A stretch of 64,000 nt of DNA from Tolypeutes matacus (GCA_026826555.1 JAKSZT010053836.1:7865356-7929355); one strand, 5' to 3'; shown: positions 21,290 through 34,095, counted from the first letter of the stretch. The notes: generated by a model from the letters alone, not told the origin. Translations and numbers: made by a program.

Positions 21290-21830
21290 GAACTAAAGAG
21301 AGGGTTGGAATAATCCATTAATTATATCCGTTAAGCTTCAGTTGCAGCTAATGAGTAAGAACACGTGACCACAGTGCGTGGTCTGAACAATAAAGAACAC
21401 AAGGAAAGAGTTCTGAAATGTCCTTGAGCACTATCCAGACAGTGGTGATGAAAGTCATTTAAAGGAAAATTGATTGAGGTATTTTAGTAAACAAAAGAAC
21501 CCTCCGCTCACCCATCAGAACATGTATTGTTAACATAGTGCTGTGCAACCTACTGGAAGAAAACGTTTCTTCAGGCTTCTCTCTTTGGCCTAATTCTTAT
21601 CCTGTCACTTTTCAGGCAAAAAAAAAAGAGAGATAAAAAATGATGGCTCTGTTTTATTTGCTTCAAAAGAAACAGGCTGTTGCTTTGTGCTTGGAACTGT
21701 TTACTCTTGGCCTTGACGCAAGTGTGAAAGGAAGACCATGTAATTGACTAGGCAGTCTCCCAGGAAGCAGCAAATGTAGTGGCAAGAAGATGAACAGGCA
21801 AGAAAACAATGGCTATTTGATAAAAGTAAA
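21290..21830. promoter_or_regulatory. Candidate cis-regulatory block
   Basis: Repeat-free stretch with clustered motif-like sites: TAATCCATTAATTA (21311-21324), AGCTAATGAG (about 21346), the E-box CACGTG (21362-21367), and the inverted repeat GACCAC-agtgc-GTGGTC (21367-21383), each arm holding a RUNX-like ACCAC/GTGGT core. These are adjacent within about 75 bp. The motif assignment is seen in sequence. Function is inference and would need conservation or chromatin data. Confidence 0.3.
21367..21383. repeat. Perfect inverted repeat with RUNX-like cores
   Basis: GACCAC (21367-21372) and GTGGTC (21378-21383) are exact reverse complements with a 5-nt spacer, overlapping a CACGTG palindrome by one base. 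Confidence 0.7.
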
Positions 21831-24830
21831 TAATTTCTACAGCTAATATGTTCTCAACATATTTTGTTTGATACTGACTTGTTGACTATGACAAAAGCAG
21901 AACCATAAGTAGCTTGTGGTCATTGCCTTTCTGCTATTTTCTTTTATATTGTTGAATCTTTAATCACTCACATTTGTATTACCTTTGGGATTACCCAAGA
22001 ATCTATAACCTTTAGTAAAATCTGGAACATCAAATACTTGACATATGTCTGCATTCTCTGAAGTCTTAGGGCTGAACTAAACTGGAACATGCTTGTGCAT
22101 TGATATAACAGTATGTTCAAGTGGAAATTTTGTCTAAGACTGAAGACAATAAAGATACTACATTCCTAGATGAACACCAGACCATCATACAGGATTTCTT
22201 AAAAACTGTGTGGAGGGTGGGAAGAGATGACATAAAATCAATTTTTTAACTCAAGTATTTAACCCTTGATAAGAGTATATGAAGGTGGAAGTTGGAAATC
22301 AGAGGAGTATTTTTGGAGAGAGATGTTGGTATTCTGTGAATGAGTTCCATCCCTACCCCATGGAGGATAGGAGGCACTTGTCCTTTTCTTCAAACAGAGG
22401 GAAAGGGACCTCAACAAGACCACTTTGAAAGCCTAATATGTGAAGAATGTTGCTTGGGGAACATATTGGTTCTGGTTTTGCCTTCTACCTAAAGGGAGAG
22501 AGAGAGAGAGGTTGGCTGGCTTCTTTGACGGTGGAGTCGAGATGGCCTGCATTGGAGGTCCTCATTAGTGTTGCCTTAGGTCTTGTCCAAGAGGTCCCCC
22601 TGGAGGAAGGAACAGATTGCAACAGACAGAAGCTGGAGGAAGGTGCTGAAGAAGTAAGCAACCAACCAACTGGATCCCAGACTGGCCACAAGTCTGAGCT
22701 GGGAGTGGGAGAAGTAGCGCTCATTTTAAGATGGAAATTTAATTTTATTATTTAATTTAAAAGCAGAACTGACACTTTGACTATATTTGGACTAGATATT
22801 TTAATTATTAAACAAAGACCAAGTTTTGTTATTTGAAGTGGCAACAGAACAGTTACTACCTAGGAGTAGTAGGAAAAGTCAGGGGCCTGCCTGAGTGTTC
22901 ATCTAGGGGAAGGGGGAGAACAAGCTCCCAGAGCAGATTTAAGGGGCTGCGAGAGCCTTCATCAGCTTGTTTAATATAATGGTTACATATGCAGACCTGT
23001 GGATGATGGCTCCTGTGGAAGGAAGAAAAAACGTTGTCATGTATCCTTCCCATTTCTTTTTAGAGACGAAAGCTCAGCTAACATAAAAGTTGAATTCAAA
23101 ACCCAATGGGCATATTTGCATATTTAAGTCTAAGACATATCATGTAGCACTGAATTAAGATATTCATCATTTCAAATGACAGGCTGTGCTTTTTTCTTCC
23201 TTCTAATTTAACAAATTAATTTTCCTTAGAACCTTTAGGTTTAGATTTTTTTTTGAGCTTTCATCAGGAGATGACAGCATTGAAGATTACAGTTGTGGTT
23301 CATCTCAAGATGCTCTCGGCCCCGCAAAGGACTCTCTGCATATCTGGGCTGCCTTCCATCTCATAACCTGTATTTCTGGGTTTTCTCTTTCTATTCTGTA
23401 AGATTTTTTTTCAAGAGAAAAAAAAATCCTCTGTTGTTGTAGGACATGCCAAAGAATAGAAAATACAGTGTTATCTCAATGTTTCACTGTATGACTTTAG
23501 AAGCTCATCTGACTTATGATGCATTCTTTCTTCGTGGAAGTGTTAAATAGCTCCCTACAATAAATTGGCAGTCTTTCAGCAAAATACAGCTTTTTTCTCC
23601 TGCCCCAAAGGAAATGTATATTTCAAAATGCCAGTGTCAGCAGACAGAAGACAGGATGGTTTTTGCTTCTTTTTTCAAGATCCTCAAAACTTGTACCCAA
23701 TCATGAATATTTTTTTCTATATACATTGTTTCTTTTTTCCCTCCCAGAAACTTTGAAATTTCTTTGCATGACACCAGGACCAATGCCTTAAAAAAAAAAA
23801 AAAAATTACAATTAGATGCAGGACGGGTGCCAACTATCCCCAGCCCGGCATATGAAATTTGGAAGCCTTATTTTTAACTTTGCTTTGCAGAGGCCCTTTT
23901 CCCTTCTCTCTGAATACAGTAATTTGTTATTCACAGATTCCTTGTCCTCATATTATCAAGGGAAAAATCGTAAAAATTTTAAAGAAAGCTCCAGGCAATG
24001 TTTTCATCCTTTTATCTTTGGGGACTTATAAAAACAAACAGATTACTGAACGTACTCAAGAAACAATTCTGAAGTCATTACATTTATGCATAAGCAAAAT
24101 TTCCTCTTGGATCATTAAGTTACAGAAGAATAGAGAAATTGCCTTTTGAGATTCAGATCAAGCTAGGTAACTGGTAAGTCAAACAAGTAAAATTTTACAA
24201 TTCAGGAATATTGATAGCAGTTGAGTTTAATAGACTTCTCGCATTCCAAATTTAAAGCTTCCTTCACTGTGCTAATGCTACAGCATACACATTTAAGAAG
24301 AAAATAAATAGAATGGAATCAACAACTTGAAATTATAATGTGTTTTTATTCATTATTGCTATTCACATAAAATGTTTAGATCATTGCAAAAGGTTTGAGA
24401 GCAGGGGTCAGAAAATCACCCACTTTCCATCTCCCCAACTATCCTATTTAAATCCATTCCTATTCTTCAGGCCAGTGCTTCTACTCATTGTACAATCCAT
24501 AGCCCAATCTGGACAGCTCAGTCCCAATCACACCAAAGTCACTGACCCTCTTACTTCTTCTTATCCAACTTGTACTTAGCCCTTGACTTTGGACTTTGTT
24601 TCTACTCAGGTCCTAGAACCTGACCTGACATAGCAGGCTAGATGGTTAACCCTCCTCCTTCCCTCTAATTGCTCTCACCTTCTGGCTCTGGCCTCTGCTT
24701 ATGGGGCCTGGAGACATCCATTCGGAACAAGCTCCCAGCCCCAGACCTCTCTCTGGATTAGTCCAGGAGCAAGGGCCCTGGGCCTAGATCAGACAGTAAC
24801 ATAACCACTGCAAGGATTTTGGTGGATTTC
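21831..24830. other. Unique non-coding sequence, no gene recognised
   Basis: Contains a (GA)n tract at 22497-22512, a T-run near 23251, an A-run at 23790-23805 and open frames below 105 codons. The overlapping plus/minus frames at 22447-22755 have no recognisable motif. Nothing else can be supported. Confidence 0.45.
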
Positions 24831-24960
24831 CCTCTAGTCTTTTTCCTATACATTTTATCTTTCATAGTTACACCAACCCACACCTTTTGAATATTCTGCC
24901 TTTTCTAATTAAAACTTTATATAGTCTCTATAATTGTCATTTTTAAGATAAAACAATATG
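24831..24960 (+). repeat. Ancient LINE-like fragment, family unsure
   Basis: 'cctctagtctttttcctata' and 'taattgtcatttttaagata' recall an old mammalian LINE segment of the kind seen at 20700-20855. Weak. Confidence 0.3.
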
Positions 24961-25861
24961 CTCTTCAATGGATATTTACTTGGCCATTCTGCTATTGTAG
25001 TGAACACCTGTTGTTCTGCCTGCTCAGCACCTCCCGTTCTTTTAAGGAAATGCCACTCCCCCTTTGCCCGTGATCTTGATGAGACTGTTGATTACAGTGA
25101 TTTCACTCCCCGATTCATCTCATCAAGAAGTAAGCATATTACCCAAGCCAGGACAGTTAGACACAATCTCCGGATAATTTGAGTCTTGAGCATGGTGTCA
25201 TGCCACTCACGGTTTGGATGGAGATGAGCAGATGATTGGGTCTAGGCCATTCTAATAGAAGGACCCCAAAGAAAGTCTGCCCATGAAGCCGTTTTACTGA
25301 GAATCCTGGACTTATCCTTGTTCCCTTCCTCCCTGATGACATCAATTCAAGGAGTTACCCAGTCTTTCTAATGTTTTCTTTTGCTGAAGATACTTAGAGT
25401 TGCTTTCTAACTAACAGACTTGTTACTTGGTATTTTAGTTATTTTTTACTATCTCTGTGTGTGAGTATGCATGTGTGTGATTATGAATTTACATATTTTA
25501 AATCATTTCTCAGAAGTGAAATATACTTAGTAAAAAAGATGAACATTTTTCTTATTCTTGATGTAAATTACCCATATGCTCTGTGATATCAATTTATAAT
25601 TTCTATTATATGTATTAAAGAAAGTGCTACTAAATAATACTATAAAGATTTGACTCTGTATAGTAAAGGACCTTGTAATAGATGAAAGCGCTTGAAATAG
25701 GAACATATAATGCTTTCTGTTTAAAATAATTTCATTGGGTTATTTTTGGTATCTTAAAGCATTATGGCCAAATAGGCATTTATAAGATGATCTGTATTAA
25801 ACCTAGGTTAGTAAACAGATTGCTTATTCAACTGATCTAATCTGTAATGAAAAGTTGACAC
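24961..25861. other. Non-coding, no gene recognised
   Basis: The stretch 24980-25440 may be an ancient repeat, but I cannot name it. The remainder is AT-rich unique sequence. Confidence 0.4.
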
Positions 25862-26045
25862 TTACTAAATCTTTCATATATACCTTGCTAGGGGCATTGC
25901 ATTGTTCCATGAAATCCTCGTAACAACCCTACTGTTATCCCATTTAAGGCAAGGAAAGGAAGACTTTGGGAACTTGATTAACTTGCCCACGGCCTGTACT
26001 GGGACCAGAGCCCAAATCCACGTGACTCTTAACTCTACACTAGAC
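25862..26045 (+). repeat. MIR-family SINE
   Basis: 'gaaatcctcgtaacaaccct', 'cccatttaaggcaaggaaag' and 'taacttgcccacggcctgta' follow the MIR order. Confidence 0.8.
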
Positions 26046-26089
26046 TGCCTCCCAACATTCTTTTTCTACAAAACTGGGGGCCAGAGAGC

Positions 26090-26275
26090 CAGGTTGAAGT
26101 TCTGACTCCACCACTTAGTAATTGGATAACTGTGGAGAAATCACTTAACCTCTTTGAGTCTTCATTTTCTAATCTATAAAACAAAGATAATAATACCTGC
26201 TTTACCTACTTCATAGGACTTTGTGAGGCACATGGAGATAATGCGGAAAGTGCTCTACAAATGTAAGGTATTAGT
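26090..26275 (+). repeat. MIR-family SINE
   Basis: 'gactccaccacttagtaatt', 'gagaaatcacttaacctctt', 'cataggactttgtgaggcac' and 'gtgctctacaaatg' reproduce the MIR plan almost in full. Tandem with the previous one. Confidence 0.9.
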
Positions 26276-26279
26276 GTGA

Positions 26280-27605
26280 TTGCTTAGAGTAGTGAACATC
26301 ATAAATAAATCTATCTGGCCTTCATTAGAGTTCATAGAATTTTGGAACTTTGGGACACCAAAAAATAATACTCCTTTCATTCTGTCCTGAATTCGGAACC
26401 AGCTGAGATACATGCAGCAGTCCAGAAGATGAGGATAAAAATATTAGCTGGATTGAGGTATGTGGCTTAAGTGTGTGGTCACAATGGGCTTCCTAATACT
26501 TCTTGATTGAATGAGGAGACAGTCTTTTCCACTATCTTTCCCACTCAGTCACTGGCAGAGCTGGAGACTTTGTGACACCCTAGAGGGCAACCTCTTACTG
26601 CATGGTGGCAGAGGAGAAAGTAGGCTGAGAACAGGCTTCTCCAAAAGGCAAAGAACCCAAGGGCTGCTTCTCAGGTCCTTCTTCCTAAGTCAACAATCAC
26701 ATATGTCATTCTGGACAAAGCCAGTGGGGGGCTGTGGAAAAAGATGGGGCAAGAGTTCCTCCCAAGCTTTCCCCTCCTGGGAATTCTTTATGAAAATAGG
26801 GCAATATGAGGTTTGGGGGAACAAGGCTTCTCTTTTACAGTGAACAATCACCATCTCTATTAGTAACAGGAAATAGCTTACAGGGATCATGGGGAGTTTT
26901 TTTCCGAACTCTCTCTCTGCTGCCCACTTGGCTGAGCTGAAGGGAGCCATCTGCAACTGATGCTAATGATTTTGTCAACTTTGTATTTTCACACCCACTC
27001 CTTAACTCCTCACCATTTGGCCATAAGATTCCCTTCAAATAGTTTGTTTAAAAAATAAAATGTATTCCCTCTTCTATAAAATACAGGCCACTGTCAGAAC
27101 CCTTGCGTCATTTGCTCTCTGGTGTAATGCTTTCATAATGTTTGGGCTGTTTACTCTCTGTCTCTCTGTGGGGTCCCCCCCAGGACTCGTAGGCAGCAGA
27201 CACCCTGTGCAAGGACATTAGGAGACAAGGGCCCATTGGGACTTTGTGATTAGCTGTCATGGATGCCTGGTCCTGCCAATGGTGCTCAATAAAGTCACAA
27301 GGTCAAGCACTTCCTTCTGCATACTATGATTGCTATGACAGAGTTCTCAAGGCAGAAGGGTTTTCTAGGCAGTAATTTTAGAATATTAGTCTTGGATCTT
27401 AAGTGGTTAAAATTCCTACCTGGTCTTTAATCTAAGTCTGGAGTAATATTAGTTATGACTGAGATTCTGCTATGATATTTGTCCTCAATATATACAAATC
27501 TTTCCCCAGTCTCTTAGATCCTTGAATCAATTATAGCTGATCAACTGTGTCTTTCCAGTCTCCAAGAGTGATAAACACATATTCTGTCAGGTTTTGAGGA
27601 CAGGA
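26280..27605. other. Unique non-coding sequence, nothing recognised
   Basis: The plus frame 26511-26843 (110 codons) has no recognisable motif and no coding context. Confidence 0.45.
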
Positions 27606-28022
27606 GAACTTTTTTTTTTTCTTTCCAGTTAGGCCAGTAAAGAGAATTTATTGGGAAATGGGGGAAAGAACAGAGCTTGCTAAGAAATGGGAGAGAAGGA
27701 CAGAAATACACACCAAGATTTGGTGCTGGCTCCTCCAGGCAGACAGTGAGCTCTGCCTTGTGTGGTTACCTTTTAAACTGTTCATTATTCCTCCCGCTTG
27801 CTAATGCTAAGGGGAGGGGTCCCAGCTGTTATTGGTTACCCCACCAATGTCGGGGGCCAATGGTGAGGCCTGTTTGGAATATCCAGGCCCAAGGGAAGGT
27901 CCCGGAAAGAAAAACTGGGACCGCAAGGTCTTAGCAAGGTCTTGCAGCCATGTTGTCTGTAGGTCATGTTGTGGCTTGTCTTCTCCTCATTTCCCTGGCT
28001 AACCTGCCTCAACTCCCCCCTC
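27606..28022 (-). mobile_element. Endogenous retrovirus LTR (likely ERV1), with A-run at its R-like end
   Basis: Read on the minus strand, a promoter-like TTTAAAAGG (about 27770) is followed downstream by AATAAA (27646-27651) and then, about 26 nt later, an A-run (27611-27621). This is the U3-R layout of an LTR, with a possible cleavage/polyadenylation point. No retroviral genes flank it, so it is a solo LTR or a retroposed LTR-containing transcript. No TSD found. The class assignment is tentative. Confidence 0.55.
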
Positions 28023-28387
28023 AAAGAGTTTATACCCTTGAGAAATTTTAAGTGTTTTTCTCTTTATCACTTTTTCCTTCTCACTGCCTCCCTACTAGTC
28101 TACGTCTTTATTCTTTGGCCTACATTTTGATGATCCTGGTTCCTGTACTACTGAAGGTCTTTTGTTCAACTCTGTCTTCAGTCTTGTGAGCTGCTCTTTC
28201 CATAAATTCCTATTTTGCTTTGAATTGGTCAGAATCTCCAGACAACCAAAGAATAATAAAACAACAGCTTGCAATGATCTATGTTACTTCTGAACTTATG
28301 CAGCATTTCCTGGTTTACCCACCTACTAATCTTTAGTATTCACTTCCTTTTATTGGGTAATAGTCTGTTTGTATGTATGTCTTGTCC
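28023..28387. other. Unique non-coding sequence, nothing recognised
   Basis: Pyrimidine-rich, no repeat or exon identified. Confidence 0.4.
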
Positions 28388-28395
28388 CTCTAAAT

Positions 28396-28588
28396 CAGGG
28401 GTTCTTAACCTTGTGTGTTCCACGGACCCCTTTGCCAGCCAGGTGAAAACTACAACCCCATACTAAGTCCACACTATACTGTGTATTATTTAATAAATAT
28501 ATCACACCTGCACCAACATGCACCAAGAATAATGCTTTTTTTTAAAAATTTCAATTCAAGCTCACAGACTCCTTGCTAAGAACACCTG
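28396..28588. mobile_element. hAT MITE with 8-bp TSD
   Basis: Left terminus CAGGGGTTCTTAACC, right terminus ...TGCTAAGAACACCTG (inverted match with mismatches). Flanked by CTCTAAAT (28388-28395) and CTCTAAGT (28589-28596), an 8-bp TSD with one difference. The interior opens with 'ccacggacccctttgccagc', as in Charlie-group elements. 193 bp, no transposase. Confidence 0.9.
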
Positions 28589-28596
28589 CTCTAAGT

Positions 28597-29144
28597 AGAA
28601 TGTGGTCTTCGCAAGAGTGTCGGACCATGTTCTATCCACTTGTGGATATTATTCATCACCTAGCAGTGCCTTTCACAAAGGAAGTACACAATATATATTT
28701 ATTCATTGCTGCATTTTCTTCTTATCACCAGGTACTCCTCAGTCACATCAAACATCTCCATGGAGGCATCAGAGAAAGTGCTTAGTTTTACCTGCAGCTA
28801 TAGTTCTATCCCCATAATTGGGAGCTAAAAGAAGACCCAGAGAGACAAGTTTAAATTCTGCTTTCAAATCAGGTTCTCAGCCTTCTGATGCCCCTTGTCA
28901 TATAGCAAAGCTTGTGGGAACTGTTACTTGTTCATCTCCTCTCCCACCCACCCTGGGTACTCACTCCAGGCTTGTCCATGAGGACAAAGTCCCAGTACTA
29001 AAGGGGCCATGGATGGGGCAAATCATTATTTTATTCAATCATAGCAGTATCAATACTGAGTATTCTGGTGTGTGCTTATAAGTACATCTTTCTTTGCATG
29101 AAAGAGAAAGAGAGTAAAAATTAGATTACCATGTGTATTATTCA
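28597..29144. other. Unique non-coding sequence, nothing recognised
   Basis: No repeat family or gene recognised. Confidence 0.4.
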
Positions 29145-29700
29145 GAACTTGTTGAATACGAGTGAAGAAACTCAATTCAGACTAATCTAAGTCAAAAAGG
29201 AAAATGTATTAGCTCATGTAAACTTGTCACAGAGAGGTCAGTGTCGAGCGGGTCTCAGGGACAAGGGAATGGGATACCAGGGTTCATCCAGTGTGGATTG
29301 CCTGCACTGTCTCTGACGCTGTGGTGGCAACAGTGGAGTATTACCAAAGGAAGGGGTATTAGGACTAAGCAGACAATGGCCAGGGCCCTCACACCATGTT
29401 AAAAATTGTTCCTTTGGTGTCTTCTTAAATTTTGCAAATGCTTCCAACATAGCAGCACACAGAAAAAGCACACAGAAACTGTGGTGCTATGCTTGTATCC
29501 TGAGCCTGGTGCCTGCCGTTAACAGGTCACTCATTGCCTGTGCTGAGGCTCTAGGTGTCCTGGGCTCCTCATCTGGTTCTCTGCCTTCCCACTAGTGATC
29601 TCTCTCCTCTTCTGATCCCTGTGACTGTGACTTGGTTCGAAGGGATGCCTAGCTTTGCTTTTGTTTATGCTCCTGGAGAACAATAACTTCAGATTACCCT
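29145..29700 (+). repeat. Ancient repeat, family not named, copy 1
   Basis: 'aactcaattcagactaatct' followed by 'aagtcaaaaaggaaaatgt' and a long CT-rich body resembles the segment at 35155-35411 ('agctaattcagaccagttta', 'aatgataaaagggatttatt'). I recognise the type as a widespread mammalian repeat but cannot assign the family. Confidence 0.5.
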
Positions 29701-32388
29701 AGACTCAACACGCCCAGCAGGCCATTCTTCTCCTCTTACTCAGCCATGCTCCCAGGACCCATCGCCCTATCCTAGGTCAAGCACTCCTGAAAAGGGAAAG
29801 CCCACTTTCACAGTAGACATCCAGGAAACTGATCATTTGTGACACATTTTGAAATTTATTCACATTTTTTGAACTAAAGTATACCCTATGGAAACCAACA
29901 CCAACCAAGTTGCCCCTGAAATATAGGGAGGCATCCTAAAGGTGGGATGTCCCAGAGAGCTGTATTTGGGGCACTTAGTATATTCACCTAAGAGTTTGTT
30001 TAGGAGACACCACTGAAATGAATACCACTAAGACTGTTATGTCGATGGAGTTTGTCTGATGCGGTGCAGCCTGAGTAGTGACGCCTGTCTCTTTTGTGTG
30101 CCCAACATGCCTTTCTCCAGAAAGCTGTGCTTCCTGCTGACTCTACACAGGGAATTCAGTGCTTGAATCTTCCAACCATCACCTGGAGCAGTAAGTACTT
30201 CCGACAGCCTCAGGAAGTATCTACCGCTGGAGCTCCAGAGCCTGTAATAAATTATGAAGGAGAAATGAGAAAGCTGGGCTCTTCAGATAAGCCTTGCTTG
30301 TAACAAGCCCCCTAATTTTACTGCATAATTATTTCAAATCCACTGATAATTTGTACAATTTTCCTGTAAGTCATTCACACACAATTTCCTCTCATGCAAC
30401 ACTTGGCTTTTCTAATACATACTTATTAATGAGAGCTGTGCTTCTCAAGTGTAAATGCTTTATATATGTTAAGACTCTTGGCTTACATATAAAAGGGTAC
30501 TGAGTAAGATAATACAGAGATCTTTTTCTCTACAATTCTCATATGTAAAGCATTACTAGAATGACCAAAATAGACTGATTCATCAATTTCTGTGCTCATT
30601 TGTAACAAGGAAGTGATTAGTTAAGACACAGAAAAATACAATCCATGCAGTTAAAAGAGCAGACTGACTTTGCCCAATATAAAAATGAGACAAAAGAAAC
30701 TGTGTGAAAAGATATACAAAGTATTTTTTTAATCAAGCCACTGAGATTCCATTAAGCAATATATTTCTCTTATGACGAGAACTCTCTTGACTCAAGTGGG
30801 CAGTGGTGACCTCTTTGGCCTTTCGTACCTATAGAGAAAGATGGCTTTGCCCTAAACTCTCACATTGCACAGGACTGTGATGAGTGCCCAAGCTTGCCCT
30901 TAAAGGACTCTGGACTGTGTTTTATTTTTTCAATGAACCAAAGGGAATAAACAAATCATTCTGTGAGAGCACCTCCTCCACCCTTGAGGAATTCTTTCTG
31001 CCAAGGTTCTATTTAGTAGTTACCTTTTCCAATTTATTTAATGCTGTCTCAGGGCTCCAACACTGCTAATTTTTCTCTCATTTGTGATCACTTTAACCAC
31101 AGGGAATGAAATATTCTGCTTCTTGCCCTCTAGGATATGCTCAGCTTTATCACAAAGTTCTTCCAGGGAAGGGAAAAAAATTCTTTGAAGAATCTGTATC
31201 CTCCCTGCTATTATACTTAAACCCATTCCATTGTTAATTCTGTCGCAGGCTCAGAAAGTACCCCAACCCTTCTTGATTCTCTGTGCAGGGGAAAATGCAC
31301 TTGTGAAAAGGCTGACCTTAGGATGGCTCATTAATGCTCAGTCATGGTGAGGACCTTCTGTAGGTCATTCCTATTAAGAAAAATACACACATGCACACAC
31401 TCACCCCGATTACTGCAGAACAGCTCTGATTGCAGTTTACATACTGAGCCAGCTGTTTCCCTAGAATGTTTTATCCAGCATCCTCTCTAGACAATGAATG
31501 AAAATGACTTAGGTTGGAAAAGTGCATTAGCTTTTGATTAAAGATTGGATGAGGGCCAGTTAAAATTTTAAATCTAAATGAGTTTGCTGACTCAGGCTCT
31601 TTAGCAGTATAATGGACAGTCTTCAAAGCTGTCATTGAAAGGGTTTCTGGTAACTGATGTCTAGAGAAATGAGTTGAAATATAATTCATTGAGCTCCTTA
31701 GCTTTCATCTAAAACAGAATATGTAATTTCAAAGAATTCAGCTGATCTCTTTAAATTTTAAGGTACATTTTATAAAGAAGCTAGAGCTTAAATATTTTGA
31801 AGAAAGGAAACCTCCAGTAGCTTTGTGACTGCATCATTTTATCCTTTTGAATACTGTATTTAGTTTTATTTATTGCATTTTAAGTGCAGCTGGAGTCAAC
31901 AATCTGCTGATAACAAAGTTTGGAGAGGTTTGTGGGAGGTTCTCAAGATGTACCAGAGACTAATTTGATTTGAATTTTATTTTTAACTCTGAGTCCTTTC
32001 TGAACTCTGCCTTCTCATTTTTGTCTTTTTTTTTTTCTCAGTGCCAAAACCAGACTGTGTATTTGCAGAAATCTCCCCAGAAAGCCTGGCTACAGAAAGG
32101 CCACGAAACTCCCCTGACCTTGAGACAGTTTCATAAATCAGGACCAATGACCCTCAGCCTTTAGGTTGTAGCGTGAGATGTGTCGGCTCTCCTTTTGCAA
32201 TGATCCCAGCAGTGAAGGTGTTCTCTCTCTTGTTTCTCATAAGAGAATGTAAATGCTATATTTTAGCTTTCCTTCCCAGGCCAGTAATATCTTGTGAAAT
32301 TTAGGAGATTGCAGCGTCGCAAGAAAGGGATCACAATGATGACTACTTTAGAAAATGAGTTAGTTCTTTGGCATCAACTCTCTGTTGA
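29701..32388. other. Unique non-coding sequence, no gene recognised
   Basis: About 2.7 kb with no recognised element beyond a short CA-rich tract near 31384-31402. Open frames are all below 75 codons. Confidence 0.45.
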
Positions 32389-32389
32389 A

Positions 32390-32490
32390 TGTTTCTTGCA
32401 TAACTTGTCTTCCCAAATAGATTGTGAGTTCCTTGAGGGCAGCAACTGTATCTTTTACTCCTCTCTGATCTCCCCAGCCACTCCCCTGCC
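32390..32490 (+). repeat. L2 LINE 3'-end fragment
   Basis: 'agattgtgagttccttgagg' with 'gcagcaactgtatctttt' is the hallmark L2 3' region (TGTAAGCTCCTTGAGGGCAGGGA...). Confidence 0.75.
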
Positions 32491-32696
32491 CCACAATCCC
32501 AATGATCAGTTACCAAGCCATTAATTTTTTTCCTGAAATGTGTATTAGATGCCTTTTAGGGTGTCCACTCAATTTACAAAGACTACTGCTCTCTCTTGAA
32601 ATCAGTCCTAGAAGCCATACTTGTTCTATATGACTCTTTCCATGGTAATAACTGATTACAACAGTTAAAGACAATTGACACAAGCTGAGCCAATCA

Positions 32697-32758
32697 AGTT
32701 CTCTCTCTCTTTCTCCTCTTCTCTCTCCCTCCCTCTCTCACTCTGTCTTTCTCTCAAG
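32697..32758. repeat. (CT)-rich low-complexity tract
   Basis: Polypyrimidine run of about 60 nt. Confidence 0.9.
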
Positions 32759-33129
32759 GATTTCAAATTAGATTCAGAAACAGCCCTTTTTTCTCTGCAT
32801 GTGGTAAGAACTGTAACACATGAACTCAGAAGCTATAGGGAGGCGATATTCTACCAAGTAGAGAGAGAAGAGGAGGAAGTCAATTTGCACAGAAAGAAGG
32901 AAATAGTACACACGCAGAGAAGCAGATACAGACTCAGGGAAGCCTGACACTTCTCCAGTTAGATTCCAGCGGGTTTAGAGGCCCAGATGCATTTCTGTCT
33001 GGAAGCATCATGATCCATCCTTTTTTGTAAACCTATAACAAGCACTACCACCCTTTTTGCAAATTAGCTCAAAGTGTCTTTTGCTTTTGAAAACAAAAGA
33101 ATTCTAACTGATAAAGAAAATGTCTGTTC

Positions 33130-33800
33130 TGCATAGCTTCCTTTTCCTCCTCACCGCCATGGCCCTCTTCAGATCTCCATTGTCCCACGTATGAATTATT
33201 GCAGTCACCAAATTGGTCTCCGTACTTCCTGGAAGTTGGTCCCCACCATCTACCTGGCACACCATGGAGCAATTAGCATTACTGAAACAGCACTCAGCCG
33301 GTGCCTTTTTCCAACGTGTAAACCTACGAGGCTACCCACTGAATCCAGGATCAAGTTCACACTTCTCAGCCTTGCATATAGGACCCCATAGGCCTTTCCC
33401 ACCTTCTGATCTATTGATTTTCAATAGGAAGCAAACTCTAGCCAAGTTGGTCTACCTCATCCTTGGAATAGTACTTAGTCATGTTGTTTCCCCACTTTGG
33501 TTACCTTCCTTCCACTCACTCACATCCTATCCCTTTATAAAAGCCCAGTTCCAGTCCCACTTTTTCTGTGATACCTTTTGCTGACCACTTCAAAACTCCA
33601 GGAACATTTATTATTTGAACCACACTTCTTAGCATTTAAATACACATGGTTTCCTATGCATTTATTTTGTTCCTTTGCTAATTTATAAATTGCTCGATGA
33701 TAGGATCTGGGTCTTATATTCTTTGATTTTTTCCTACGTTGCCTACAAGGATACTATATTCTTGCTAGATTCTTAATAAGGTTTGTTGAATGAATTCAGG
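33130..33800 (+). repeat. L2 LINE 3' region
   Basis: Long L2 match: 'ttattgcagtcaccaaattg', 'ggatcaagttcacacttctc', 'ataggaccccataggccttt' and 'aatttataaattgctcgatg', finishing with 'gtttgttgaatgaat'. It covers most of the conserved 3' end and is inactive. Confidence 0.85.
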
Positions 33801-33869
33801 AAATGAAGGGGAACTGCCTTACTACCTTGTCTCTTCAGGACAAACTCTTGCAGACAAGAAAGTAGCAGA

Positions 33870-34095
33870 AACAGCGAACATTTAGTACCTGCCAGGTACC
33901 ATGCCAAGTGTTTTATATGGTTTGTATACCTCATTTAATTCTTTCAAAAACCCTATTAAATTGGTATGATTATTATCTTCATTCTACAGATGACGAAACA
34001 CAGGCACATGGACATAGGTCCAAGATGGTATCTGCAGCAGGAGATAGAGCCATAATTCCAACCTAAATCTATTTGGCTCCTAAACCTGCACACTT
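33870..34095 (+). repeat. MIR-family SINE
   Basis: 'ctgccaggtaccatgccaag', 'cctcatttaattctttcaaa', 'ctacagatgacgaaacacag' and 'gcaggagatagagcc'. Near-complete core. Confidence 0.9.

Noticed and set aside
22447..22755. Overlapping plus and minus frames of 79-102 codons
   Set aside because: No recognisable domain, and no splice signals or neighbouring exons. Treated as unique non-coding DNA.
27606..28022. Protein-coding frames 27677-27934 and 27836-28024
   Set aside because: They lie inside an LTR and have no recognisable protein content.
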